Source: Candidatus Freyarchaeota archaeon (GTDB lineage: Archaea; Asgardarchaeota; Jordiarchaeia; Jordiarchaeales; Jordiarchaeaceae). Taken from it: DNA of 64,000 nucleotides. Shown in pieces: positions 25,126-33,985 of the stretch. Every line of letters starts with the position of its first letter. Positions within the stretch are counted from its first letter, which is position 1. A program made the position numbers and the translations under genes. The notes under the pieces were generated by a model. It did no database searches. It was not told where the DNA came from and saw nothing but the letters and a program-made list of their open reading frames with translations. Location: assembly GCA_030587365.1 (NCBI GenBank), contig JAUQZE010000018.1, positions 1 to 64,000 on the forward strand, in the 5' to 3' direction.

Positions 25126-26400
25126 TTAACCAAGTATATCTGAGAAGTCCACAGTCCTAGAATCATTATTAGCTGGCATGAAGAAAAACGCCGTTGGTCC
25201 TAAACGGTATTTATTTCTATTCAGTATTTCATTTTGAATAGCCCTAATCAGATAAATTCCCAGCAAGATACGTTTTATTGAGTAATCTGCAAAAAGCACA
25301 GAGGTGAAAAGACAACCTTGCCTTAGCAAAAATTGTATAATCAAAGGGTTTAGGTCGTACCTTTTTTCCCAAGGATTGTTAGGAGTAATAATTATTCTTC
25401 TGCTCTGATTTGATTCCTCTAATTTTCTTTTAGCCGATTTTATTTGATCAATTGTTACTGCTTCTCCCTCATCCGTTTTAGATTTATAGAGCCTTAGCCC
25501 TTTTCCGAGATCTCCTTCCCCATTTACTATTCTTTCCGCTTGATTCTCAAATTCTTTTAACTCTAAATCTATTTCTTCTAGCTTAAAACCAAAATATAGA
25601 TAGAAATTTTGTTTTCCCTGAGGCTTGGAATATTTTGGAAACTTAATCTTTAATTCGGGTAAAACCCCTCTTAAATTGTGCGACCTTAATAGTATCGGCC
25701 CAGCTAAACTTTCTTCATTAATTTTTGGATTAGAATTAGAAGCAGATAGTGAACCGAAAAAGCTCTGTTTTACTTCATTAATAGAAGTTTCATATATATG
25801 CGCAGATCCAGAAATTGTAGTGACGGCGCCCATAGCCTTTTTCCCCCCGAATCTACTCGAAACCTCCGTTAAGAAGACCGTGTGAATACCCGCAACATCG
25901 TCTGGATAGGCTCTAGCCATATCATTGCTTCTAAGGTACGCGGTTACGTGAATTTTAGAATTTACCTTATGAAAAAGCACTATGTTAATACAGGGTGGAT
26001 TTGTGCTTGTAATATCTGTTGCGGGGTTCCAGAGTTGGGCGAAGGCTACACTCTTTCCACTGCTCAACTGATCTTTGATAAAGTCTAGTTGATTAAACAT
26101 GAACCTTTTTCGCATGGCCCATCCATAGGTATATATGTGTTCTCCTTTTTCGGAACTGAGGTATTGAGGAATATAATTTTCAAGAATCGTATCCTCACTT
26201 AGTCCAACATAATTGACTGGAACTAGTTTCCCGCTTTGCCAGTCGCTTATATTGATTGTAGCACAAAATGTTTCTATGGTATCTTGCCTTTTATCCTCAG
26301 TTATTTGTTTTATCCCTTTCTCAATAATTGTGTTGATGCAGCTTCTCCATGCAACATCTAGGTTTCGAGTTCGAATCAAATACGGACCGTAAAAACTCAT
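25126..26400 (-). CDS. Thymidylate-synthase-fold protein with C-terminal extension
   Basis: A 424-residue protein. The first 220 residues read as a ThyA-type domain: GWAMRKRFMFNQLDFIKDQL, STNPPCINIVLFHKV with the expected catalytic Cys after Pro-Pro, and TAYLRSNDMARAYPDDVAG corresponding to the RSxDxxxAxPxN dUMP-site region. The remaining 200 residues are unfamiliar (KLEEIDLELKEFENQAERI; NNPWEKRYDLNPLIIQFLL). Short archaeal ThyA proteins end near 220 residues, so the second half is extra. It follows the MtrA-MtrH fusion gene with a 2-bp gap, so the two must work together. Whether it makes dTMP, and from which folate or methanopterin, is open. Confidence 0.7.
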   Translation of the reverse strand: MSFYGPYLIRTRNLDVAWRSCINTIIEKGIKQITEDKRQDTIETFCATINISDWQSGKLVPVNYVGLSEDTILENYIPQYLSSEKGEHIYTYGWAMRKRFMFNQLDFIKDQLSSGKSVAFAQLWNPATDITSTNPPCINIVLFHKVNSKIHVTAYLRSNDMARAYPDDVAGIHTVFLTEVSSRFGGKKAMGAVTTISGSAHIYETSINEVKQSFFGSLSASNSNPKINEESLAGPILLRSHNLRGVLPELKIKFPKYSKPQGKQNFYLYFGFKLEEIDLELKEFENQAERIVNGEGDLGKGLRLYKSKTDEGEAVTIDQIKSAKRKLEESNQSRRIIITPNNPWEKRYDLNPLIIQFLLRQGCLFTSVLFADYSIKRILLGIYLIRAIQNEILNRNKYRLGPTAFFFMPANNDSRTVDFSDILG

Positions 26401-26402
26401 TT

Positions 26403-27893
26403 TTATTCACGACCAAGGTTTACAGCATAGTAGGGATGAGGGGGTTTTGGGAAAACTCCAATGGTGTTTACATTCTCGTCTGCAATTGCAGCTTCGACAG
26501 CTGCTACCTCTTGGAATATGCTGTCTGTGTTTTTTATTGGACCGTAGAGATTGATATCGATCCCATAAATGGAAGGGAAAGTATAATCAAAGGAGAAATC
26601 GAGTTCTTTTAATTCCTTCCTACTTTCAGTGATTCTTGACTGTAAGTTGTGTATCCCAATACACACAGGGTAACCATAATAATTTTTGAGTAACCAAGCC
26701 GCATGCAAAGCGCTTAGTGAGCCTTCTCCCAGAATGGAAACACCGGGATCGATGATCGGATATTTGATTATATCCCTGATAAATTCCATTATTTCCTCTA
26801 ATCTGTTGATCCTTGAGGTTAGTTTTACATCAAAAGGTAAAACTATGGAGTATTCTATTGTTCCAATTTCGTTTATTAGGGTTTTCTCTCTTCTGTCTAC
26901 GCTAATCACTGAGTTGTATATTACTCTTTTATCCAGCCCTATATCTTTGGCTACACTCATTGCTTCTATTCTTGATTCTAAAATGGGTGAATCGATAATT
27001 ATTGGTGAATCTGTAGAATCTGCAACAAATAGAAGATACTTTGTTAAAGCCTCTGGGGTTTCTCCCACAATGTGCACCATCGCAGGAAGTTGATATTTTA
27101 ATGAGTTCTCATCTTGCTTTCGAATTTGCTCTTCGGCCTTAGTTTTATCAAAAAAACCTTCACGGTGATTACTTACTAATTTGTCTCCTCTGTAAAATAT
27201 AGTACCAGCCAAAATTATGGGATACTCACCTCTCTGCCTGCCTATCTTAATTCCTGCCATATCGTAAACTTTCAATCTCCCCGTAAATATTAAAGGATTT
27301 AACAGGCGTATACCTTTATTAAAATAAAGTCTATTTTCATCTAGAAATCGCTTTATCCCTGTATCCCAATCGTATTCGACTTTAGGTCTTAAAGGAAGGA
27401 TAGGATCTTCAGGAAAAGGAAATAGATTTTGTTCATTAAGCTCATTGATAAAGGAGATTATTTTTTCGACGTTGGTTTCTCCCCGAGCGTCTATGACTTT
27501 GATTTGTCTTTGAAACCTTTTAACAAATTTACTCGGATCGTCTCCGTGGAAATAATTTGGATGTAGAATAGGTATAGTTCCTTCACTTCCGATAATTCTG
27601 TAGTTTTTATCAATTCCATTATTATAGAGGGATATGATTGTTTGTCCGGGTTCGTGACCAACCACTCTTTCACCACAGATAATAAGTATTCTGATGTGGG
27701 GGTTCGAAGCCAAATTTTGTAGAATCTTAGCTATTCCATCATTCTCAGTTTCACAGAAGCCAACAATTGCAATTTTATTACTCAGCTTAGCTAACTCTTT
27801 AGGCAACTCGTAAGATCCACATGTAACTACGGCAATAGCAGATTTTTCGTTTACAACAAAGTAGTCGCCAGCAATAAAAGGCCATTTAGACAT
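26403..27893 (-). CDS. MtrA-MtrH fusion (methyl-tetrahydromethanopterin methyltransferase-like)
   Basis: A 496-residue protein. The N-terminal about 150 residues match MtrA: KWPFIAGDYFVVNEKSAIAV, IVGFCETENDGIAKILQNL, LIICGERVVGHEPGQTIISL (the corrinoid-ligand His region), IIGSEGTIPILHP. The C-terminal 260 residues match MtrH, a pterin-binding TIM barrel: GTIFYRGDKLVSNHREGFFD, HIVGETPEALTKYLLFVADS, TDSPIIIDSPILESRIEAMS. MtrH moves a methyl from methyl-tetrahydromethanopterin to the corrinoid on MtrA. In methanogens they are separate parts of a membrane complex; here they are fused with no membrane anchor. The frame is open to 27926, but the ATG at 27893 lies behind GGAGGT. The ThyA-like gene follows at once. 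Confidence 0.8.
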   Translation of the reverse strand: MSKWPFIAGDYFVVNEKSAIAVVTCGSYELPKELAKLSNKIAIVGFCETENDGIAKILQNLASNPHIRILIICGERVVGHEPGQTIISLYNNGIDKNYRIIGSEGTIPILHPNYFHGDDPSKFVKRFQRQIKVIDARGETNVEKIISFINELNEQNLFPFPEDPILPLRPKVEYDWDTGIKRFLDENRLYFNKGIRLLNPLIFTGRLKVYDMAGIKIGRQRGEYPIILAGTIFYRGDKLVSNHREGFFDKTKAEEQIRKQDENSLKYQLPAMVHIVGETPEALTKYLLFVADSTDSPIIIDSPILESRIEAMSVAKDIGLDKRVIYNSVISVDRREKTLINEIGTIEYSIVLPFDVKLTSRINRLEEIMEFIRDIIKYPIIDPGVSILGEGSLSALHAAWLLKNYYGYPVCIGIHNLQSRITESRKELKELDFSFDYTFPSIYGIDINLYGPIKNTDSIFQEVAAVEAAIADENVNTIGVFPKPPHPYYAVNLGRE

Positions 27894-28220
27894 AAACGAC
27901 CTCCATTGAAATAAGTCAATTGCCAATAATTAGGTGATATGAAATAAATCTTTAACCCAATTAGAGTACAAAATTAAGGTCTTGTTATAAAACAGGCAAA
28001 TATGAAGTTAAATATTTTTGAGAGGTTATTAGGTGAAATTAAAAGTTAATTAGACTCAATTATAACCCAAAAAAAGGAGTAATAGAATCTTTGAATATGT
28101 TTTAAGCAATCAAATGTTAAATTTGAAATGCCCGTGTATTTCCATAGTACTTGGATATTGTTTTTGCAGGAGCCACGGTATCTATCTAAATAAAATCTTG
28201 TTTTATATCGAAGGAACTTC
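27894..28220. other. Intergenic, promoter region of the MtrAH unit
   Basis: AT-rich spacer upstream of the fusion gene and downstream of the carbonic anhydrase gene. No gene or RNA seen. Confidence 0.4.
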
Positions 28221-28757
28221 CTAGAGGGTCGACTCAGAAGGTAACCACTTTCGGAGTTTGTGGAATACCCTTGCGATAATCTCAGCCCTTTCCTTTTGTC
28301 TTGTTATGTCTTCCCTTGATAGTTCCCTGACTTGTTTTGCTGGCGCGCCTGAAACAGTTAATCGGGGTGGGATAACCATGTTTTGCACCAAAATCGATCC
28401 TGGGGAAACTAATGCCCCTTCTCCGATGGTCACGCCTTCGTATACTATTACACCGTCTCCTATAATCACTGCGTCTCCACAGTAACAGCCATGCATCACC
28501 ACATTGCTTCCAACACTGACAAAGTTTCCAACAATAACTGGAGCATCCTCTGAATGAGCTTGAATAACACATCCATCTTGTATATTGGAGTAAGCACCGA
28601 TTTGTACCTTTGCAAAATCACCCCTAATTACGCTTCCCGGCCAAATATTTGAGTATTCTCCAACTTCGACATCTCCTACTAACGTTGCCTGGGGGCTAAC
28701 GTATGCGTCTTTATGAATTTTTGGCTTTTTTTCCTGAAACACAACTATCGGACTCAT
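28221..28757 (-). CDS. Gamma carbonic anhydrase-like hexapeptide-repeat protein
   Basis: A 178-residue left-handed beta-helix protein: ATLVGDVEVGEYSNIWPGSV, IRGDFAKVQIGAYSNIQDGC, then VVMHGCYCGDAVIIGDG. The gamma-class metal ligands are three His; here His appears in QAHSEDAP and MHGCYCGD, and the third usual position is less clear. Members either hydrate CO2 or have other, often unknown, roles. It stands alone between two intergenic regions. Confidence 0.78.
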   Translation of the reverse strand: MSPIVVFQEKKPKIHKDAYVSPQATLVGDVEVGEYSNIWPGSVIRGDFAKVQIGAYSNIQDGCVIQAHSEDAPVIVGNFVSVGSNVVMHGCYCGDAVIIGDGVIVYEGVTIGEGALVSPGSILVQNMVIPPRLTVSGAPAKQVRELSREDITRQKERAEIIARVFHKLRKWLPSESTL

Positions 28758-28871
28758 CTTCTTAATCCTCCACTTTGTGGATATTCATGGTATTAGTAGC
28801 ATGTTTTAAAAAATTAATTCTACTTATGTATATATAGTTTTTTAAAATTAAAAGGTTCCTTACTATTATTT

Positions 28872-29948
28872 TTATTCATTAGTAATTTGGTTCCAGATAA
28901 ACTCTGCTTCGCAATAATCAAGCCATTCTTGTTTACATTCACATTCAACATTTGATAGTACTTCTGGGTTTTGAGTTAGTGTAAATTCATTCAGTTGTTC
29001 TCGGATTCTTGCATCACATTTTCCACAGTTATGAGGCCCTTTTTTGCTTCCTGTTCCGACCAAACTACAGATGATTCTTATTTTGTTATTTAACTTCTCT
29101 GAGGTATTTTTTAGGATTTCAATTATACTCCAAAGCCACGGAGGTCTATAATTACCTAGTTTCCAAAGATGCTCCACCAGAGTGCCTTTGTGTACTGTGC
29201 AGGGATTAAAGGACACCGAATTAACACCCATTTTAAAAGAGTCAATAGCTGAAATTGTAGAATCTATTATGGCTTCTCTCTCCCGTAGAAATGGTGGTTT
29301 TATGAGGAGGTAAGATTTGACACTTACTCCGGTGTTCTTAGCTATAGAAACAGCTCTCTCAAAGTCTTTTAGTTCAAAGCCTTTGTTTATATAATTATGT
29401 CTAATATTATCATTGCTTGTTTCAAGCCCAATTGCTATCTCAAAATGGATTTCTCCCAAAATCTCACGGCACTCCCTCAAAATTTCGTGAGTAATATACT
29501 CAGGTCTTGTTTCAACAATTAATTCTTCAACCCGTTTATCCATAACGATTCTTTTAAGAATCGCTTCTCGTGCAAGTTTAGGTACTTCCCGCTCATCAAA
29601 AAAGCTCCCCGAAGTAAAAATCTTAATTGCTAAAGGAACTCTAACCGGAATGCTAGCTTTATACGCTAAATCAAATTGATTGATTAAAGATTCAGAATCA
29701 GGAATAGTTACGGGACTATCATAAATGTACCCACACATAGAACAGCCCCCTCCGCTAGATAATGCCCAGTTACAACCTCTCGTAGCAAGAATAACGACTA
29801 AAGAAGTCCCAATCTTGTTCAAGAATCTGTCCTTTTCCAACCAGTATTTTACAGGCTTCTCTTTGAAGTCCTTTCTAAATTTGTTTAAATTTTTTCGACG
29901 AATTTCAATTATCTTATCAGCTAATTCAGAATCATTGACTTCAATCAT
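28872..29948 (-). CDS. Archaeosine synthesis radical SAM protein RaSEA
   Basis: A 358-residue radical SAM enzyme. The cluster motif sits in the variant TRGCNWALSSGGGCSMCGY (about residues 57-75), with three Cys for the 4Fe-4S cluster and the longer spacing seen in this family. A second Cys set near the C-terminus (HNCGKCDARI, VECECKQEWLDYC) may bind metal. RaSEA acts with ArcS: ArcS attaches lysine to preQ0 at tRNA position 15, and RaSEA cleaves the adduct to give archaeosine. ArcS is the immediately upstream gene (2-bp gap), which makes the call secure. Confidence 0.88.
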   Translation of the reverse strand: MIEVNDSELADKIIEIRRKNLNKFRKDFKEKPVKYWLEKDRFLNKIGTSLVVILATRGCNWALSSGGGCSMCGYIYDSPVTIPDSESLINQFDLAYKASIPVRVPLAIKIFTSGSFFDEREVPKLAREAILKRIVMDKRVEELIVETRPEYITHEILRECREILGEIHFEIAIGLETSNDNIRHNYINKGFELKDFERAVSIAKNTGVSVKSYLLIKPPFLREREAIIDSTISAIDSFKMGVNSVSFNPCTVHKGTLVEHLWKLGNYRPPWLWSIIEILKNTSEKLNNKIRIICSLVGTGSKKGPHNCGKCDARIREQLNEFTLTQNPEVLSNVECECKQEWLDYCEAEFIWNQITNE

Positions 29949-29950
29949 TT

Positions 29951-31933
29951 TTAATCCATCTTTTTCTCAGTAAGCTTAACAGCAATGCCCTTTTTTGAGC
30001 GTTTCATTTCTAAACCACTCATATTAGATATTCCCATTGCGATTAGTTCTTTTGAACAATTATAAATCATCACAAAGTCTTCAGGTCGAATCTGTGGATC
30101 TGCGTCTTTAACACCCGGAGCAAAAAGATTTGTACCACTTATGGTGGCTCCATCAAATTCTATCCAATAACCAAAATTGGCCAAGCTCTCAGCGCCTCTT
30201 AAAGTTAACTTGAATAAACCATACGTTTGGTTAAATAAGGCGACTAATTTTCTGTCCAGCAGAATTTTTACATTTCCCATTCGGTCTCTTTTTATATCTG
30301 CGTTGTTAGGTATCAGTTTTTCTCCAGCGCCTATTCCGAATTGGTAATCAACAACTTTTCTTAACGAGTCGATTTTCGATACCTCTCTAGCTCCCGACAG
30401 GTCAGCATACTCCTCTAAGGCTCTTTTTAAGTTGGATAAGCTTTTTTCTCCTGCTACGTTACCGCTTATCTCGGTGAATATTACCTCTTTTCCAGACAGG
30501 TTAGAAGCCTTTAAACAAGCCTCTCTGTATCCCCCATCTAAATGTGCTATTAATACAGTCTCTTTATCTAATTTTTCAAAATATTTAGAAATAGAAGCTG
30601 AAGCTATTTCTATTTCTTCCTGATCCCAATCACCGGTTACCGGAATATCATAATGGGCTGCGGGATATACTTGTTCAAGTTCTCTTGGAATTAGTCCTAA
30701 AGGAGACGAGATTATAACTTCTTGGATCAACCCTTTACCAAAATGTCTTATAACCTCTCTAAACCTTTTATGGGATTGTGAGAGGGAATAAGGCTTTTTC
30801 GCGGAACAAGGTAAAATAACCACAGTTCGAATGCCGCTTATAGGAGTATAGCGTTCTGAAATTCTTTTCCTAAATCGTTCTATTTCTGGCCGATGATAGG
30901 ATTCTGGTCCTATACAGTACACGATGCCTTTTTTGGCAATTTGAGTGTACTCCTCGAGAAAATTAAAATGATTCTTATCCAAAATTCGAAGATACGCCGC
31001 TAGTGTCGGCGAGTAATGTGATGATAACTCTACTCTCTCCCGCAAAAACCCCTCCCTTATGTCTAACCTTATTCTTTTTAAAACAGAGGTTGCAAAGAGA
31101 ATGTTATGTTGCAGCAGTTTATAAAAACGTTGCTTCGAGGGCATCTTCACCATTCCAGATATACTGTAAGCTTCACAAATCTGACAGTTGCAAGGAAGCT
31201 CAACCAGTTCCCCAATTTTTTTGGATCCACCTTCCAATAATAAACTGTCCCTCCTTGCCTCTTGTATCATAAGAGTCGTATCGAAAATATCAACACCAGA
31301 ATAAATCAAATGAGAATAATAGGCAGGATGAATTAAACCAGGGGCATATACTAAGGAGTCAGGTTGAATTCTTTCCCTCACCTTTACAATAAATTCTACC
31401 AGTTGACGAGGATTTCCCATAATCTCCCCTAGATTCTTCAGTATGTACATATCAAAACCGATTTGGGAAAGAGTATCGATCTGTTTTTCGCACAAGTCAG
31501 AATACTTTGAATAGAAAACTGGAACAGCAAGATGGTTTTTCCCAACCATTTCCTTAAAGAAACTAGCATTTTTGAGTAAAATATCAAAAAAACTCTGCGT
31601 AGTTTTCCATTCCAATTCTACAAAAGACCCGCATGGAACGGTTAAAAAATTCGGCTGTAACGTTAGTTGATCTTCTAAATTTTGATTTAAATTAGGATAG
31701 ATAAAAGGATTAGCGGTGTTAGTTATAAAAACATTGGTATAAAATTTTTCTTCCAGAGAATCAGGCAGAACATTCAAAATCACAATTTTTTCAGAATTGT
31801 AATTTATATGATGAAAATGAGCGTGAATAAGTGAAGGGGTTAGAATTTTTTTATCGATTAAATCGATTTTTCCCATTCTTCCCGGGCCGTCATGCTTAAC
31901 GACTTCGAATATTCCTTTTTTATCATTTTTCAA
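29951..31933 (-). CDS. arcS: Archaeosine synthase alpha subunit (ArcS/TgtA2)
   Basis: A protein of about 660 residues with a TGT-like N-terminal barrel, the ArcS signature PCSAKKPYSLSQSHKRF near residue 390, and a C-terminal PUA domain (MGNVKILLDRKLVALFNQTY ... FVMIYNCSKELIAMG). It modifies preQ0 at G15 of tRNA by attaching lysine. The frame is open from 32020, but the TTG at 31933 lies six bases after AGGTGG and starts close to the family N-terminus (FEVVKHDGPGRMGKI), so I use it. RaSEA follows two bases downstream. Confidence 0.9.
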   Translation of the reverse strand: MKNDKKGIFEVVKHDGPGRMGKIDLIDKKILTPSLIHAHFHHINYNSEKIVILNVLPDSLEEKFYTNVFITNTANPFIYPNLNQNLEDQLTLQPNFLTVPCGSFVELEWKTTQSFFDILLKNASFFKEMVGKNHLAVPVFYSKYSDLCEKQIDTLSQIGFDMYILKNLGEIMGNPRQLVEFIVKVRERIQPDSLVYAPGLIHPAYYSHLIYSGVDIFDTTLMIQEARRDSLLLEGGSKKIGELVELPCNCQICEAYSISGMVKMPSKQRFYKLLQHNILFATSVLKRIRLDIREGFLRERVELSSHYSPTLAAYLRILDKNHFNFLEEYTQIAKKGIVYCIGPESYHRPEIERFRKRISERYTPISGIRTVVILPCSAKKPYSLSQSHKRFREVIRHFGKGLIQEVIISSPLGLIPRELEQVYPAAHYDIPVTGDWDQEEIEIASASISKYFEKLDKETVLIAHLDGGYREACLKASNLSGKEVIFTEISGNVAGEKSLSNLKRALEEYADLSGAREVSKIDSLRKVVDYQFGIGAGEKLIPNNADIKRDRMGNVKILLDRKLVALFNQTYGLFKLTLRGAESLANFGYWIEFDGATISGTNLFAPGVKDADPQIRPEDFVMIYNCSKELIAMGISNMSGLEMKRSKKGIAVKLTEKKMD

Positions 31934-32035
31934 ACATTTCCACCTAATAACCAGTTCTATAAAAACATAAATTTTGTAAAATTGAGAGGCTTTAAGCATA
32001 TTTGAATTATTTTTCTTCATAAGAATAGTATTGTG

Positions 32036-32761
32036 TCATTTTAGAAACTTTTCCAAAAATCTCTTAACAGTAATGTATGCCTTAGATAGATCTTGCAGAA
32101 AAGTTAGATAATCTGTTTTTTCCTGCTTTGCTGGCATGTTTTTAAGTTCCTTTAGGTTTAGAGTGCCCTCTTTAAGAAGAGAATTATAAACATATTTAGC
32201 TATTTTATAATAGTCCTGTCTACGCAACTTTCGACATTCTTTCTCTTCTAGGGAGGATCTAACTAGTTTAAAGATGTTCTTTGCTTCCTTTAATTCTCCA
32301 CTTAACAAAGTAATTAGAATAGAGAGCAACACGCTAATAGATGCTATTTTTTTGGTGGGATCAAAAATTCTCCAGTCTAGGACAGCAAGCTCATACCCCC
32401 GCATAAAACTATCCCGCGCCTTTTTTAGATTATTTGTTTCAGAGAAGCAGTCTCCAACTTCTAGGAAAAATCCGCTGGCTCGACCATAATCCCTTTCTCC
32501 TTCAAAAAATTCAGCGCAACGTAAAAAAAGTCTAGCAGCTTCTTCACAATCACCTCCTCTTTTTAAATCCACCGCAGTGTATATTAAACCTCCAATAGAA
32601 TCCAAAGCATTAATATAAAGACTCCAAGCTCGCTTTTCATCTCGTAAAACAAACTTTGCTATTCTATACGCCTCGATAAAATCTCCCCTAGAAATAGCCT
32701 CATCGAATAACTTGTTTGACATTTTAAACACCAAAACTGATTCCGATTCTTTCACAATCAT
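32036..32761 (-). CDS. Helical-repeat (TPR/SNAP-like) protein, function unknown
   Basis: A 241-residue all-helical protein. ARLFLRCAEFFEGERDYGRA followed by SGFFLEVGDCFSETNNLKKA and RDSFMRGYELAVLDW looks like three consecutive TPR-like helical pairs, of the sort found in alpha-SNAP and other scaffolds. An internal ATG (32722) is an alternative start. It is upstream of arcS on the same strand with a 100-bp gap. The resemblance to SNAP is an impression from the helix pattern only. Confidence 0.6.
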   Translation of the reverse strand: MIVKESESVLVFKMSNKLFDEAISRGDFIEAYRIAKFVLRDEKRAWSLYINALDSIGGLIYTAVDLKRGGDCEEAARLFLRCAEFFEGERDYGRASGFFLEVGDCFSETNNLKKARDSFMRGYELAVLDWRIFDPTKKIASISVLLSILITLLSGELKEAKNIFKLVRSSLEEKECRKLRRQDYYKIAKYVYNSLLKEGTLNLKELKNMPAKQEKTDYLTFLQDLSKAYITVKRFLEKFLK

Positions 32762-32891
32762 AATTAGAGGTACAGCCAGTTTTGACTTGGGATGAATTTT
32801 CTACCCTACCATTTATTAATAATAACAAGTTTTTAAATTCTAGAGCGTACGTGGGTAATTGACCCTGAGCCCTAAATCTGAGGTTGACTTC

Positions 32892-33905
32892 ATGAGTGTA
32901 ACTATAACGAATTCGGGTGCTATAGTCCTAGATAAAGTTGTTTGCGATGGATATTTTCCCGGTCATAAAATAAGGGTTATAACACATATTCATTCTGATC
33001 ACCTTTGGGGAATAGAAAAGAGTATAAGAGATTCCGACCTACTTTGTGCAACCCCCGCAACTAAGGATTTACTAGAAGTTATGAGAGGATCGTATCCACC
33101 TCAGATAATTACACCCAACTACAAAGCATCTTTTAGCTACGAAGAAGATACTATCACACTCTTCCCTTCCGAACATATCCTTGGGGCGGCTCAAGTTTTG
33201 GTGGAAACACGGAAGGGGGATAAGTATTTTTATAGCGGCGATTTTATGTATGAAAAAATACAAGCAATAGAGTGTGATATTCTAGTTTTGGATGCAACTT
33301 ATGGCCATCCCTCATGCATTAGACCATCATTTAGTAGGGTTAAAGATGAACTAATTAATCTAGTCCAATCGGAGTTAGAAAACGAAAACTCAATTATCAT
33401 CTTCGGCTTCTACGGAAAGCTCCAAGAAGTAATGAGTTTACTTCACGAAGCGAGAATAGAAGTACCATTCATTAATCCACCAAAAGTCTACTCGGTTTCA
33501 AAAATTCACGAAAAATATAACGTTCCTCTGGGCGAGTTTTACTCCTCACTGAGTAAAATAGGAAGAAAGATACTAAAATCCCAACAATACATCGGTTTTT
33601 ATCATCCTTCATTTAGACCAAGAATATATGAAAATTCTACATCCATACATCTAACAGGGTGGCAATTTAATATACCTTATAAAAAAGTAGGACCTAAGGA
33701 ATATGTTGTTTCATTTAGTGGGCATTCAGATTTTAACCAGTTAATTAAATATGTGAAAGAGAGTAAGCCGAAATTGGTGATAACGGATAACGCTCGTCCT
33801 GGTAGTGCACCAAGGCTGGCAGAGGAAATTAAGGCAAGGTTGGGAATAGAGGCAAAACCTGAGCCGGCTAAGAATACTCTTAACCAAAAAGTAACCTCTT
33901 ATTAA
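32892..33905 (+). CDS. Metallo-beta-lactamase/beta-CASP nuclease (CPSF/exonuclease-like)
   Basis: A protein of about 337 residues with the MBL zinc motif THIHSDHLWG near residue 30, FPSEHILGAAQVLVET, a metal-binding FYSGDFMYE, and the C-terminal FSGHSDFNQLIKYVKESKPK (beta-CASP motif C-like His), then LVITDNARPGSAPRLAEEIK. Relatives process RNA 3' ends or degrade DNA/RNA as exonucleases (YSH1/Artemis type). The frame is open to 32859, but the ATG at 32892 follows GAGGTTGA. Divergent from the helical-repeat gene; no partner is evident. Confidence 0.8.
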   Translation: MSVTITNSGAIVLDKVVCDGYFPGHKIRVITHIHSDHLWGIEKSIRDSDLLCATPATKDLLEVMRGSYPPQIITPNYKASFSYEEDTITLFPSEHILGAAQVLVETRKGDKYFYSGDFMYEKIQAIECDILVLDATYGHPSCIRPSFSRVKDELINLVQSELENENSIIIFGFYGKLQEVMSLLHEARIEVPFINPPKVYSVSKIHEKYNVPLGEFYSSLSKIGRKILKSQQYIGFYHPSFRPRIYENSTSIHLTGWQFNIPYKKVGPKEYVVSFSGHSDFNQLIKYVKESKPKLVITDNARPGSAPRLAEEIKARLGIEAKPEPAKNTLNQKVTSY

Positions 33906-33985
33906 CGGTTCAGAAAAGAAATTCCAAGAGATTTTATTAAATTATTTGGATGGTTTTCAAAAAGTAAAAAAAGGAATAAAATAGA

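Noticed and set aside
25065..25160. 30-codon hydrophobic ORF downstream of psmA promoter region
   Set aside because: Overlaps the 3' end of the ThyA-like gene on the other strand and is too short to judge.
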